Assembly: GCA_950295325.1 (NCBI GenBank)
Contig: OX485804.1
Location: 56,036,429 to 56,100,428 of the forward strand
Direction: 5' to 3'
DNA length: 64,000 bases
Origin: Polytrichum commune
Taxonomy: Eukaryota; Streptophyta; Polytrichopsida; Polytrichales; Polytrichaceae
The number at the start of each line of letters is the position of its first letter. Position 1 is the stretch's first letter. Below are positions 19,856 to 32,200 of the stretch, in pieces. A program made the translations under genes and the position numbers. The notes beneath the pieces were generated by a model. It made no database searches. It had not been told where the DNA came from and saw nothing but the letters and a program-made list of their open reading frames with translations.

Positions 19856-21540
19856 CGCTTTTTGGATGAGACCAATAGAGTAGTCCATGAACTATAGCTC
19901 AAGATCTTTTGTAGGGCTTAACCCCTTAGTGCAAACTCAAATAAGATCATAAAAAAGACCTCACAATATTAATCAGATATGAGAATGTGTCATGGAGGGA
20001 GAGAAGAAAGAAAGTGTTCGTAGCTTTGTTTATGTATTCATGTTTGTACATGTTAATTCAACAACTTTTGAGCATTCAAGCTCCATTTATAGGGTGAAAC
20101 TTAGAAAAAACCAACTTCATTTATTGCACAATATAGAAATGATTGCACATTAGAAAATTTGTGCATAGTAGTTACATAGAAAGCAACATTTATAGTAGTT
20201 TCAACAATCACAATTTGAATTAAACACGAATAGTATCACAATATGTGAATTTAATGATTTTTAACCTAGGGGCCCGCCGCAAATTTTGTCAGGCCTACCT
20301 TCAAGAACTGTCCCTAAAAGATTCCCTACAATCTCGGCCAACATTATCCATACTTCAATACTTGTCATGTGGGATGCCATGTAGATTTTTCATCCACTAA
20401 AAATGTTGTGGATTGTGGTCCAAAACTACCTTCGTGTAAACCTAAAGCAAGGTCCGTGACACTCTCAACCAATGAAAGATCCAAGGATTCTCAAGACCCA
20501 TGGCCTGATGGCTTTTGTGTAAACATGCCCAAATAAAACCTTGCTAAAATTTCAAATGCTTTAAAGGACAATAATATGTATAATCATAAAGCAAATCGTA
20601 CTCCAAGATAGAAAGGAGAGCCAACATGTAAAATGCAATGATGGAAGGATTCCGGTTGTTGTAACAAACCATTAAAGGCACTAGAAAGGTCACTCAATAT
20701 TAGTTGCATGAGGCTTGCATAACATTATTTAGCTTAGCCATGGCCATAACTAAATTGTGTAATATTATGTCGGTTAAGTACATAGAAAAGATATTACAAA
20801 ATGATAGAAATGGGAATCATCCTCCATTTGTTATGATATAGATAACTTGCAAGCCTAGCATTAGTGAGTTTGGTTCCTAGAAGATTGCTATCGGTGGACA
20901 TGCCTTAGATGAAACACACAATTATTGCAAGGTGATTAACAATCCACATTGTGCCCATAGTCATTTGCCTCATAGTTTGCCCGTAGGCAGATAGGTCCCC
21001 TCTAATCATGCTAATTATAAAGCTTAGAAAAATAAATATATTTTTGAACACGGAGTCCAATCTCTTTTAAACACGTGTCTTTTTTATGCTAGTTCTTAGA
21101 TCCACATATAACCGCATACCACTCATATAGGTGTCTAAGTTATCGTTGTGTTTGATTTAGGCACATTTACCTTATTCCATGGAACTAGCTTGCTTTATTT
21201 TTTGTTGATTTTTTACATTTTTCCCTCTTTCGATAAATAACCCTTGATCAAACAAGACTTTGGTGCAGTTGGCAATGTTGTTCAATTACAAGAAACAAGA
21301 ACTTGTAATGCCCTTGACACTCTAGACCCCAATGTCACATTAAGTTGTTGCATGACATCTCTTTAGAGTATGTCGACATTGATGATGATGATGATGATGA
21401 TGATGACCAATGTCGGGCAATCTGACGTGAATTTGAGCATGTTGGCCCTACCCTGCTCAAGAATCCATTGGGTGCAGGGTGAGGTTTGCTTCCTACTTTG
21501 CGGTGGGTGGGCTCTTGGCTTCCTATCTAACTAGCTATTT
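19856..21540. other. Spacer with a (GAT)n microsatellite
   Basis: No gene is supported. A piece of dispersed family A lies at about 21055-21160. A (GAT)n run lies at 21381-21406. Confidence 0.5.
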
Positions 21541-21544
21541 TATT

Positions 21545-21668
21545 TTTATTATTTAAAAAAATTCCCCTTGTTAAGTAGAGAGAGAAGATTTCATAACGGG
21601 AATCGAACTGCCAACCACTCCATTTGGAATTGGGTACCTCTCCACTATCATCCAATAGTTTAGGGTCA
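21545..21668 (-). mobile_element. tRNA-derived SINE (partial or short)
   Basis: On the - strand an A-box-like stretch TGGATGATAGTGG (21642-21654) is followed 46 bases later by a good B box, GTTCGATTC (21600-21608), close to the spacing in a tRNA gene. The sequence downstream runs into a T/A-rich tail (TTTTTTTAAATAATAAAAA). No cloverleaf is complete, so a SINE or SINE remnant is more likely than a tRNA gene. Ends were not delimited by a target duplication, and no second copy was seen in the window. Confidence 0.5.
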
Positions 21669-23614
21669 TCTCGGACCAACATTGACGAGGATTACCAAGA
21701 TTGTCCTTAACAAAAGAAAAGTTAACAATCGCCAAGCACCCATTACACCCCCATCCTAGCATTGCCTCCTGGCCCAAAGGTTATACGCATGGAACCCACC
21801 TTCCAATAAAAAGGCCTCATTATATTTTTATATGCATCTTGGTTAATCTTGATCAAATTAAGGAGAACGGGCTCACATTCATGTCAACAATAAGCCAATG
21901 ACATTTATTTTTTGTAATTTTTTTGTAATTTTTTTCATTTTCTTGCAACTTGGATTGTGGAGTGAGTAGCTCAACACCATTATACCTAAATGCAAGATTT
22001 CAATTAATCTGGAGTCTTGAGCTACATGGCGTGAAGTGCCATATTTAATTTTGATAATTCTAAAGAATTGATTTTCAAACTTACAAAAGCTTGGCATGGA
22101 TCGATTTCAAGGACATTGATGCAATGATACAATGCAAAGTTTGTTACCATGATGGTTCTCTACTTCAAAAGAGGACAACTCATACCGAGTTTCCATTGAC
22201 GATCTCCCACAATGCACATGCCTTAACCTGACCAAAATGTTATCTGTGGCTTTGGGAAAGAAATGAAAATGGGTGTACAACAACCACCTTCATTATGTGT
22301 TTAGATTTTTATGCAAGGTGGATTACAGCAAGGACAAGTTCATTCGCGCTCCAACTTACACCTACAAAGAGGCCATGCGTCTACTTGAGCTTAGTGGAGT
22401 TGTTGAACATGAATAGTTGTTGTTCTTCATTCTTGATTCATATCATTGGAAATGTCAACATATGAGACTCGATAAATCTATTTTACATGAAGCCCCCAGG
22501 TAGTCTAGTGAGACCCATTTGGAATGAAATCACAACAAACTTGGAAGGGTTAGGTTTTCATTGCAACCCCTTGGTGCACTAAACATATGATTTAGTGCGG
22601 CCCATACTATTCACCATCAATCCACGTAATTGTCTTGCAATCATCAAGTGACAAATAGTGAGGGTGTCTCAAGACGCTTGGTGTTCTCCATGTCATGAAG
22701 AAGTCTTTAATGTCACATGACACAACAATGTTAATGTCACATCAAATCAAATGAGAAGAACAATCCGTCAAAGTTCAGCTAGTCATAGAGGGCCTTCAAG
22801 GTCATCTCAAGGTCATTCAAGACAACCAACGGATAGTCATTCGGTATGACCAATGGGCGTTAGAAGTAAACGCAGTTCCCGTTAATCAAAATTCCAATCA
22901 TTCCCTCTCACCCTTGCCAACAAGTCAAAGCCTTGTTGGGTAAGGTGGATGTGCCTAAATTGATTGCTTATCTTAACATGACACATGTAGTTGACTAGTG
23001 TGTGGCTTGGTGTGACTCCAAGATTGGATATCAAAAAAGACATGTATACTTTAAAAAAGAAAGTGGATTGCCTTCTCAAAATATGATAATCATTCTAGAC
23101 TCAATGATGAACATAATTGGGAAGACCTAAATGACCACTCCATGAGCAGGGAATCCTTCACTTCTGTGGTGAACAAACATAGAAACTCCAAAACGTGGCT
23201 ACGACCTCGATTTACATTTACTACCCATCTCGTATTAACCACGTGTTCATGTCCTGGGAGAAGTAGGCTAGTTGGAAATAGTAACCATTTAAGACCCATC
23301 CACCTCATTAGATGCACTTAGAGTGGGCTCCGAAAGAGGAAGAAAACTATATATATATAAAAACCAAAACATATCCAAGAAACTTCTTATGAAGAGTGAC
23401 CGTACCACAACGATATGCCGAGTGCCCAAGCTCGTATCTAACAATGTTCTGAGTCCCCGACATTCCCCGGGCCTTGCTTCGTTGCTAGGCTTAACGTATG
23501 AAAGGCACTAACAAGTTAAGTTAAGGTAGTGCCACATGCCAGCTCCATTTCCAGCCCATTCTTCCACGTGAGACTTCGAAGGCTTTCTCGGAAATTAGGC
23601 ACACTTACTATGTG
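21669..23614. other. Spacer, no gene supported
   Basis: A short + strand reading frame at about 22307-22419 gives KVDYSKDKFIRAPTYTYKEA and a stop, which looks protein-like but matches nothing I can name. No other structure is seen. Confidence 0.4.
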
Positions 23615-23622
23615 CATGCGCT

Positions 23623-24171
23623 CTTTGATCGGGGAGAACCGGCAGTTAGTTAGTTACTCCCTCTGTTTCACAATAAAACCATGGTTTCTGCATAAACTCC
23701 GTGCCAGAATAAAACCATGGTTTTGTTATTACCACTACTCATGCCTATCATTCACGGCTAACAACGGCAGTGCAGCTGGGCCTACTAATAAATATGGTAT
23801 ATTTATCTAAGAAGCTACAGTAGCCTCGGTAAATACTGTATACTCCGTGCCAGCTTGCTAATTTTTGGCAGCTCCCAATTTTGGTTAAAAAACGCATTGT
23901 GGTTCAAAGCTGGTCACTGTTCTTAATCCCGCACTGAAATAGAAACCACGGTTTTATTTTGAAACAGAGGGAGTACAAATGAACCGGTTGAGTTTGAGAA
24001 AGAACCGGTTGAAGTTCAAGACTTCAGGCGAATTACCAATCATTTTTGAGGAATCTATGGAATATATCTCAAATTAATAAAGGAAAACCGAAGGATGTCA
24101 ACATGGAACCGGTTGGACTTGCAAACACTAGGATCTTAACCAATTATGTCCCAAAATCTCCCCGATCACTG
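23623..24171. mobile_element. hAT-type MITE, copy B, split by a Stowaway element
   Basis: The outer ends are CTTTGATCGGGGAGAACCGG and the inverse of CAGTGATCGGGGAGA. The flanks CATGCGCT and CATGCGTG are an 8-bp duplication with two changes. Without the Stowaway the element is about 230 bp, like its relatives. The copies at 36607 and 41863 show the uninterrupted sequence at the insertion point (GTTAGTTACAAATGAAC and GTTAGTTACAGATGATC). Confidence 0.85.
23657..23973. mobile_element. Stowaway MITE (Tc1/mariner type) nested in a hAT-type MITE
   Basis: The ends CTCCCTCTGTTTCA and the exact inverse TGAAACAGAGGGAG match the well-known Stowaway terminus. The duplicated TA lies at 23655-23656 and 23974-23975. 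The inner sequence continues the inverted pairing in part (AATAAAACCATGGTTT against AAACCACGGTTTTATT). It is 317 bp, with no transposase. Confidence 0.93.
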
Positions 24172-24254
24172 CATGCGTGTTCACCCACACTAAGTTCTGC
24201 TCAAGGCTTTCGTTGGAGTAAGTAACCACTCAAATTAGTTATATTGTGCCCACG

Positions 24255-24477
24255 TGATGAATGGGGGGAACCGGCTGCTAGTTGCAGACGGACTGGTTGA
24301 GTATTTGAAACAACCGGTTCAAATTCGACAGTTTAGGAAAACTACCAATCGTTTTGGAGGAATTCATTGGATACCCCCCATTTCAATAAATAAACTGGAA
24401 GATGTCAACAGTCACCGGTTGGACTTGGAAACGCAAGGATCTTGACCAATTGTGCCCAAAAATCTCCCCGTGCACTA
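24255..24477. mobile_element. hAT-type MITE, copy C
   Basis: The left end TGATGAATGGGGGGAACCGG and the right end CTCCCCGTGCACTA are degenerate. The interior follows the family order: CTAGTTGCAGACGG, GGTTGAGT, AACAACCGGTTC, GGAGGAATTCAT, GATGTCAACA, ACCGGTTGGACTTGGAAAC. The flanks TGCCCACG and TGCCCTCA match in 6 of 8. It lies only about 80 bp from copy B, in the same orientation. Confidence 0.7.
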
Positions 24478-24485
24478 TGCCCTCA

Positions 24486-26059
24486 CTGCATGGTTAAGAG
24501 AATTAGCAAACATATTAGACCTACTTAGTTAGCATGTATGGAAGGTAATCAATCTCATGCTTGCCAACAATCACTTAGTTAGAATTTAGGTTCAATTAAG
24601 AGTTAGTTGATTTTTTGGACATTGCTTTGTGAAAAACTCTTAACTCATTCATATCCCTAATGCCAAATAATTGTATATCAATGATTAGCCCAGTTTGTTT
24701 GCTTGAATGCATATTCCTCATTTCCCCATCTTTTCTCCCTTCCATTATAAGGTGGACCACCCCATTTCTTAGCATATCCAAAATTAACATATATGATAAA
24801 TTAAACATAATTATTGTATTGAGAAAATGATATTATAACATATTTTTCAATGTTCAAATTTAGATATATAACAATGTCCAATACAAATAGCACTTACCTT
24901 GTGTGGTGTGTGTTTCCCCTTAGTTCAATTGAGAATTAGGTGGGAATAGGATCTCAAATGAACTAGAAATTTCTAATTGTGTAGGTTTAAATAAGCTATT
25001 GTCTCGAGATATCAGAAAGTACATAATAAGAAGGACTATAGCCTATCAGAACTAGGTGTGCTTCTTGAATCCACACATGTAATTTGAAGAGTATATAGGT
25101 TGGAATTTTTGGACATCAGGTGTCACTAGAAATATGTTTTTGGCAATACCAAGACTCTGATGAATTTTTTGACTTCTCAAAATCGGCTCTAGTGAATGGA
25201 CAAGTTGTTTATTTATTTATTTATTTTTCCTTTTTTTTGGGGGGGGGGGGGCGGGGGGGTCTCTAGCAATAAATGTGTGATTCATATTCGTGAGGCCATA
25301 GATTCATATCCTAAGTCTTTGAGAAGCATCCCAAGGGGTTTGTATTGGATTGCCAACACTATGACTTAAGTTTCGAATTATAATGTTGTTGTTGTTGGTA
25401 TACTTTTGGATGAACTCATAACCCTACTAAATGTTTAGTCTACAATGAATGTTAGCATAGTTATTATCTTGAATAGTCTCAAACACTTTCTTGCGCGGCC
25501 AAACACGCCCTATCAAAGAGGGAGAACAACTAGTTCATGACACAACCTTGACACTAGAATGCAAACGCACCAAGTGGCTCGCCAAGTGGTGGAGTAATGA
25601 TACTGAAACCTAATAGATCCAAGATTTAGTGCATAGGGTTTAGATCCAAGATGCAATGTGTAGGGTTTAGGTCTTCTAATAATGACTTGATTCCAACACC
25701 TATCCTCCCCCCCCCCTCCCATCCATACGCCCTTTGCCCTTGATTTATTTGACATCATAATACTGACAATTGAAAGTCTAAGTTGCACAAATGCGTACAT
25801 CTAGGATCGATTGCTAAGCTTGAGATTCATGGCAACCATGTTAAAGAGTCCAATAAATTCATAGCTGATTCATCCCAACTTAACTCCGCTAGACTTGTTC
25901 GAAGACTCTTGGAAGCAATTATGGAATTGAATAATATGTTTGAAATAGAAATCTCTGAGCTACATGAAATTCCCATCATTTGGCTTTCATCGGCCGTGCA
26001 TTGTACTATGTTACCGGCAGCCCCGTGCATATATGGTGACAGCTTGCACACCGTGTCCC
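24486..26059. other. Spacer with an unexplained ORF at its right end
   Basis: A + strand ORF (25783-26133, 116 codons) overlaps the first unit of the following tandem array. Its first 90 codons (LEIHGNHVKESNKFIADSSQ, then LVRRLLEAIMELNNMFEIEI) have reasonable protein-like composition but no motif I recognise. It may be a degraded exon. A poly-G tract lies near 25240 and a poly-C tract near 25710. Confidence 0.4.
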
Positions 26060-26890
26060 CTGAGGAGCCACAGAAATTGAAACTCCAGACAGATTATATT
26101 GAAATTGAAAGCTTATACGTATTCGAGATTTGAGTCAATTACATTCAAAGCGTACGAAGTTGCCCTCATACGGCTGCTGGGATGCGTATCACAAGCTCTC
26201 ACGAAGATGAGTGGCACCTGAGGAGCCACAGAAACTGAGACTTGTATTTGAAACTCCAGACAGATTGTACTGAAATTGAAGCTTATACGTATTCGAGATT
26301 CAAGTCATCTGCATTCAAAGTCGCATGAAGCTGCCCCCATACGGCTGCTGGGACGTGTACCGATCTCTCACGAAGATGAATGGTACCTGAGGAGCCACAG
26401 AAATTGAGACTTGTAATTAAAATTCCAGACAGATTCTACTGAAATCGAGGTTTATACGTATTCGAGTCATCTACATTCAGAGTCGCACAAAGCTGACCTC
26501 ATACGGCTTCTGGGACGTGTACTGATCTCTCATGAAGATGAGTGGTACCTGAGGAGCCACAGAAATTGAGACTTGTAATTAAAATTACAGACAGATTCTA
26601 CTGAAATCGAAGTTTATATGTATTCGAGATTCGAGTCATCTACATTCAAAGTCGCACAAAGCTGCCCTCATACGGCTTCCGGGACGTGTACCGATCTCTC
26701 ACGAAGATGAGTGGTACCTGAGGAGCCACAGAAATTGAGACTTGTATTTGAAATTCCAGACAGAATCTATTGAATTTGAAGTTTATACGTATTCGAGATT
26801 CGAGTCATCTACATTCAAAGTCGCACAAAGCTGCCCTCATACGGCTGCAGGGACGCGTACCAAGCTCTCCTCACGAAGATGAGTGGTACG
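26060..26890. repeat. Five-unit tandem array, period ~165 bp
   Basis: CTGAGGAGCCACAGAAA begins at 26060, 26218, 26387, 26549 and 26718 (steps 158, 169, 162, 169). Each unit contains CCAGACAGATT, TTATACGTATTCGAG, TCATCTACATTCAAAGTCGC, GCTGCCCTCATACGGCT and TCTCACGAAGATGAGTGGTA or variants. The last unit ends at about 26890. The period near 165 bp is in the range of plant satellite monomers, but five units are too few to call it a satellite. Confidence 0.9.
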
Positions 26891-27560
26891 GTAAGGTGTG
26901 ACGTGGCCCTATCGTGGGCAATTTTTCACCAGCTCCACATTTAGTTTTGGCCGTTGGCCAGAGGATTTGGGAGTCATCTCATCCCGATTAGCAATTGCCA
27001 ATCATGTAGATGTAATCTTTTCATGTTCTAGATTCGAGGTTGAGGTACAAAAGGGAGACGAGACCCTAGTGAAGATTCTCTTTCTCATTAAGCGATCACT
27101 TAGGCGTTCTTAACCTGGTTTGGTCAATGTGTTGTTTGGAGCGTATGTTAGTCCAATTTGCATTGTATTGCGTGATGTGTTTTTGGTGTCTGTTCTTAAC
27201 TACGAGCCTCACGTAAGGTATGTGGGTGTTGCTCTGTTCGTTGTGCATGTCCTCAAGCTTCTACCTACTAGATTTGGGTTAGATTTTTTACACAATGAAA
27301 GTTGTGTTGCATTAGCAAATCTATGATGAAGCAACATTCAAAATCGGGCTTATATGAATTTGGTTACGCTTATCGGAAGCGCATGTTTGTTGATCGCTTC
27401 ATTGGATACACATATCCTGCCAAATTGTTTATTATTGAGTGTGCAGAAGTTGATAAAATATGAAGACGTAGTCTAATTACCTTTTATGTATGTGTGTTTA
27501 TGATGTTTGTTCTTTGATTCTTACCAAACCACACAGTCACCAATCAAATTTCTAGATGCC
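26891..27560. repeat. Dispersed repeat family A, longer copy
   Basis: The right half matches 1-330. The left half (CAGCTCCACATTTAG, TTGGGAGTCATCTCATCC, TTAGCAATTGCCAATCA, TTAAGCGATCACTTA) has diverged relatives at about 30400-30720 (in a P450 intron), 36270-36540 and 37180-37340. The order of blocks is kept between copies. The short ORFs here are not conserved among the copies. Confidence 0.55.
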
Positions 27561-29210
27561 CGGTTTAAACAATAAAACTAACAACACCTGAATACGTTAT
27601 ACAACGTAGAGTGATGTCTTGATCAACACGAATAAACAAACTATAAATAATTATCAGTTTCACATTGATCAAGACAACTGCTAATTTTGCATTATTAAAA
27701 TCCCACATGCAAATTACATGTCGACACTCATAGATCACACATCAGTCAAATACGGGCATCCGATTAAGAAGAGTGGCCACATATTTAGGGCCCACATATT
27801 TGTGTACGCGGTAACCAATTAACCCCTAACTTTCCACGCTCAATTTCCCTCAAATCTGCCTAGAAAATGTGACTTGAATTTCAACAAATGTAGCTGAAGA
27901 TCTGAGGTTTTTTCTTTTTGATGAATCCAACCGTAAAGATGTTTGCATGTTAGAGGTGACCACTTACAATGCATATTTTAAATGTTGAAGTTCTATTAGG
28001 TAGGAGATTATAATAGCAATGTCAATAGTGGTCTTGAGGGGCAACAATTTAGATATTAAATTAGGGGTTGGTTTTTTGGATCGAACCTCCACTCAAATCA
28101 TCTCCAAATGACCAAATGTTACCCTCATTCAAAAGAGGGGCAATATACTAACTCAAGTCAACCCACAAATCTTGAAACTATTATTTTGCGATTTTTTGGG
28201 AAACTTTGCAATTTGAGTCAACGACGCCACAACTATGCACCTTCCACATGAACTTACACCCACCAACACAAGTGCAACTAAAGATTCCAACGGTAGATGT
28301 TTAGGATATGTTGCATTTGAGTGTCATGTAAATTTGTAGATCAATTGGGAGTCATTTGCACATAGGGATCAATGAAAAAACATGTTTAGGATATGTTGCC
28401 CCTAAACCATGAAGGTGACAAATATCAAGCATGCATTTGTGGAGCGGTTCATTCTAAACCAGTTGAGAGCACACTCCCATATTTGAATTAATCCAAAAAT
28501 AACTAACTTTGTTAAATCAAAATTATCCACATAACTAAACATAGAAAAATTGAACATGAACACAAAAAGTAGTTTAAACAACCGAAAAACCATCCAAATT
28601 GGTGTCAAAGAGGACAAAATGAATTGTCCACGACCACATTATGGTCATGGTCACATAGGACATTAGGGGTTACGTAAGCTGTGCAACAAGTTGAAAAATG
28701 TTGAGTGAAAGAACAACCTTGTTGCGATTATTCCTTGTATTCATGAGAATAATAAATGGTGGTAGTCAGCAATCGTTGAGCCACTTCACGAGTTCCTGCC
28801 TCAGTTAACTTATGGCTCTGAGTCAACTCTGACATATGTGATCGTTTCATGCCTCTAAGTCACAAAATTGATCAAAATGCCTTTCCTCGTAGTACCTACC
28901 TACCTACCTACCTACCTACCTACCTGCCTAATTTTATATGCCTTCGAGGTTCTAGTGATGACACAACAGGGCATGACTTTCTAACTTAGTGTTGTACAAA
29001 GCGCGCTCGCCTTCTCCAAAATTTGGAGCTAATTCATCGCAATGAAGTTACGAAGCAAACACAAACTTATCGACTCTAAGTTCAAAGTACCACCAACTTG
29101 GCTTGATCTTTGTGTGTCGATTCATTCATCACATTTAACTCGAGGTTATAATGTGCAATGGGTGGATTAATTAGGTCAAAATTAGATTGCTTTCTAAGAG
29201 ATGGGTAGGG
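27561..29210. other. Spacer downstream of P450 copy 2
   Basis: No gene is supported. A (TACC)n microsatellite lies at 28893-28924. The 3' UTR of P450 copy 2 should lie at the right end. Confidence 0.5.
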
Positions 29211-32200
29211 CTAGATGATTACGGAGGTGGCCAAGTATCGTTTCCAGAGGGGGTTATAGAGAAGGTGATCGTCATAAGGAACTGGGGACTCTTGGTCTTG
29301 GTCAGCCAAGATCTTGTGTGCCAACTTGACGATTGGTGCTGGAGGTGCAGTGTCTTGAAGATGGTCTCTTCGCCCGAGAACTTGAACTCGAAGCCCGTGG
29401 CTGAATTTCGGGATGGGGAAGAACGACATTTCTTCATCGGGGCATTGCTGTTTTAAATCAAATTTCGTGACGAGGTGGTGCAGGAAAATGCAAAGCTCCA
29501 CTCGCGCTAGTTCGGCGCCCGGGCAGTATCGTGGGCCGCCCCCGAACCCGAAAAATGGAGGTTTCTGTGTTGGGTTCAGAATTTCTTGCTCGTGACGCCA
29601 AGGATTAAACTCAGCTGGGTTCTCGAAGTAAGCAGGGTCGTGGTGAGCTTCTCGGATTGCGCAAACCGCTTTCCATCCCTTTGGCACAACGTATCCTGCA
29701 AGTCAGAAGTGATTAGTCAGCTCGCGGTTAGGTAAGGCCCAGAAATAATTAGTTGTTGACTTCCTAATATCGTAATGAAGTCACTAAGGCAATGAATGGG
29801 GAGAGAACCGACTGCTAGTTACATATACACAGGTTGAGTTTGGAAAGTAAGCGGTTGAAGTTGAAGACGGCAGGAAAATCACCGATCGTTTTGGAGGAAT
29901 TTATGAAGTATACCTCGAATTCAATAAGGAAGAACCGAGAGATCACGACATGTGACCCCGGTTGGACTTGGAAACACTAGGATTTTGATTGATTATGCTC
30001 AAAAATCTCCCTGGACACTGCACTAAGGGCTCCGCAACTGATGATTAACAACATATTAATAATAATGGTTAACCCTGTGACAAGTTAAATTACTGTAGAC
30101 TTGATACGCACTTCAAAGTACAACAGTCAAGTTTTAGACAATGTATAAATAATTGTGGTCATGCTGTGCAGCCAAGCCGCACTAGCTTGATATGCCTCCA
30201 AAGTTCTTGTTTGATTGATTGACAGTTCTGCTACTAATCAAAACGAGGGGAAAAATCGGCTCACCTTGTAGTCGGACATCTTCTTGAGCTTCACGCCACA
30301 GAAGAGCAACGGGATTGGCTACCCTAATCGTTTCAGTTATGACCTGCAAAATCACATTCAATCCTATTCAGTTCCAGCCCTAGTGATGTAATATCTGGCC
30401 TTTTAATGTGGGCCCACTTCCGACTCCACAGGCATTTCCGGCTTAGGAATTGTGTCATCCAGTTTAGCAATTTTGTGATAAATCACGAAGATTGCCATTT
30501 CAAGTCCCAGGATCTGTGTAGAGGTGAAAGTTGGGTTATAGGAGGTGAAATTCTCCTTAAACGATCACGTACATGCCCTCCCAATTGGGATGTTCATCAC
30601 TATTCAATCTAGGATGGTGTCTTTATGTTGAGCACACAGTTGAATTTCGTTGTAAAATTTGATGTCTGTTGTTCTTAACTACGAGCCTTTGCCATATACC
30701 TGACGAGTATACTAAGGCATCCAATTAAAATGAAGGAGTGACCACATAAGCCTCACACAATAATGCAACCTCATCATGCATTGCAAATCACTGCAATTCT
30801 AACACAAATCAAACTTGCTTCACACATCTATCTACTGTAGGGTGCTGTCTGGTTCAACACTTTGAGTGCCCAAAGCTAATTTCCATGTTGGATAGAGCAT
30901 GATCTTGACCAATGTGGATACAACAAGTGGCACTTTTCCTTTCAGACAGCACCCTATGATAATGAAACATGATGAAATTTGAGACCAGCTTCAATAAGTG
31001 CCATGATTGAATATCATGAAATTAATTGAAGGAGCTTACATGTTGGGTGAAGCGCATGTTTTTGTAATCGTCCCATGTTAGTGGCCCGCCTTCGAATTTT
31101 GACACCTGGATATTCTCGTGCTCCGCCCGCAGCTCGTCCAAGACGAGGGGGTGATCCATAATGTATTTCACCGCAAAGAGCATTGTGCAGGCGACCGTTT
31201 CGTGGCCTGCAAACAGCAGCCCTAGCACGTGACACTGCGTCATTTCGAGCAACAACTCCTCTGTGGTTCCGGGAAGGTTTTCTTTCCTCATGTATTCCAT
31301 GTAGTCCGCGTAATGGTCTTCGTCGCCGCTCGGCCGAGGCTTGCTTACAACATCTTTCTCGAGCGTCTCGATGATGTGGGCGCGTGCCTGGAGAGCTTTG
31401 TGGAACTTGGTTCCGGGTAGATTAATGGGCAACGCAAACAGCCCCTCTGTCAACGTGAAGAAGTCCTCCCGCAGAGAGTCGTTCACTTTGCCCGAGTCCA
31501 GCCGCGAGCCAAGAAGGGATTGCGCGACCACATTGAAAGCCAACTGCATCATCGATTCAAAGAATGTATGTGAGTCAGAAATCAAAATTACATTTTCAGT
31601 TGAGGTAATCTCTTACAGCTCATCAAGGGAAGAAAACAAAACACTAAACAATTGTTGGATTTTGAAGAGCATACTTAGATAGCTCAAAAAACAAAAAGGT
31701 TGGTCTCAAGTGTGACTTTTGTGCAAATTCTCAAAATACTAGACAGATGAACAACCAAGTGATGCCAAGGTGTTCTTGATACTTCGATTTTTTCCTTTTA
31801 AAAATAAAAATCGAAGAGCTGAGATGATAGCTTAGCTCAAACGTCAGAGGTCTTCAAGTAACACCTTGTGCAAATTCTAGAGTAGGTTGACCAACAACTT
31901 GGTGATACTTGACACAGAATCATGCAATAGCCTACTCCAAGTGGATGATTTCTCGTTATGACTCAATGTGGTTTCTTGCGACACACGATATGAAGATCAA
32001 CTCGTGTAATCTTCCTACTCTATGGCTGTTGGGTCCTCTCTTTCTCTCTGTAAATCTACCAAAGCCAAGAAATGGCTCAGTACCCACCAAGGCCCCGTAT
32101 CCAGGAATCTTGTGGATGGCACCTCTGGTGTTGAGCATTCCGTCTATCACCACCCTAGGTAGTGGGACAGTCTAGGCGACAACAAGTTACAAGCTCAGAA

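Noticed and set aside
21600-21660. Functional tRNA gene
   Set aside because: A and B boxes are present, but no complete cloverleaf with an acceptor stem could be drawn. A SINE fits better.
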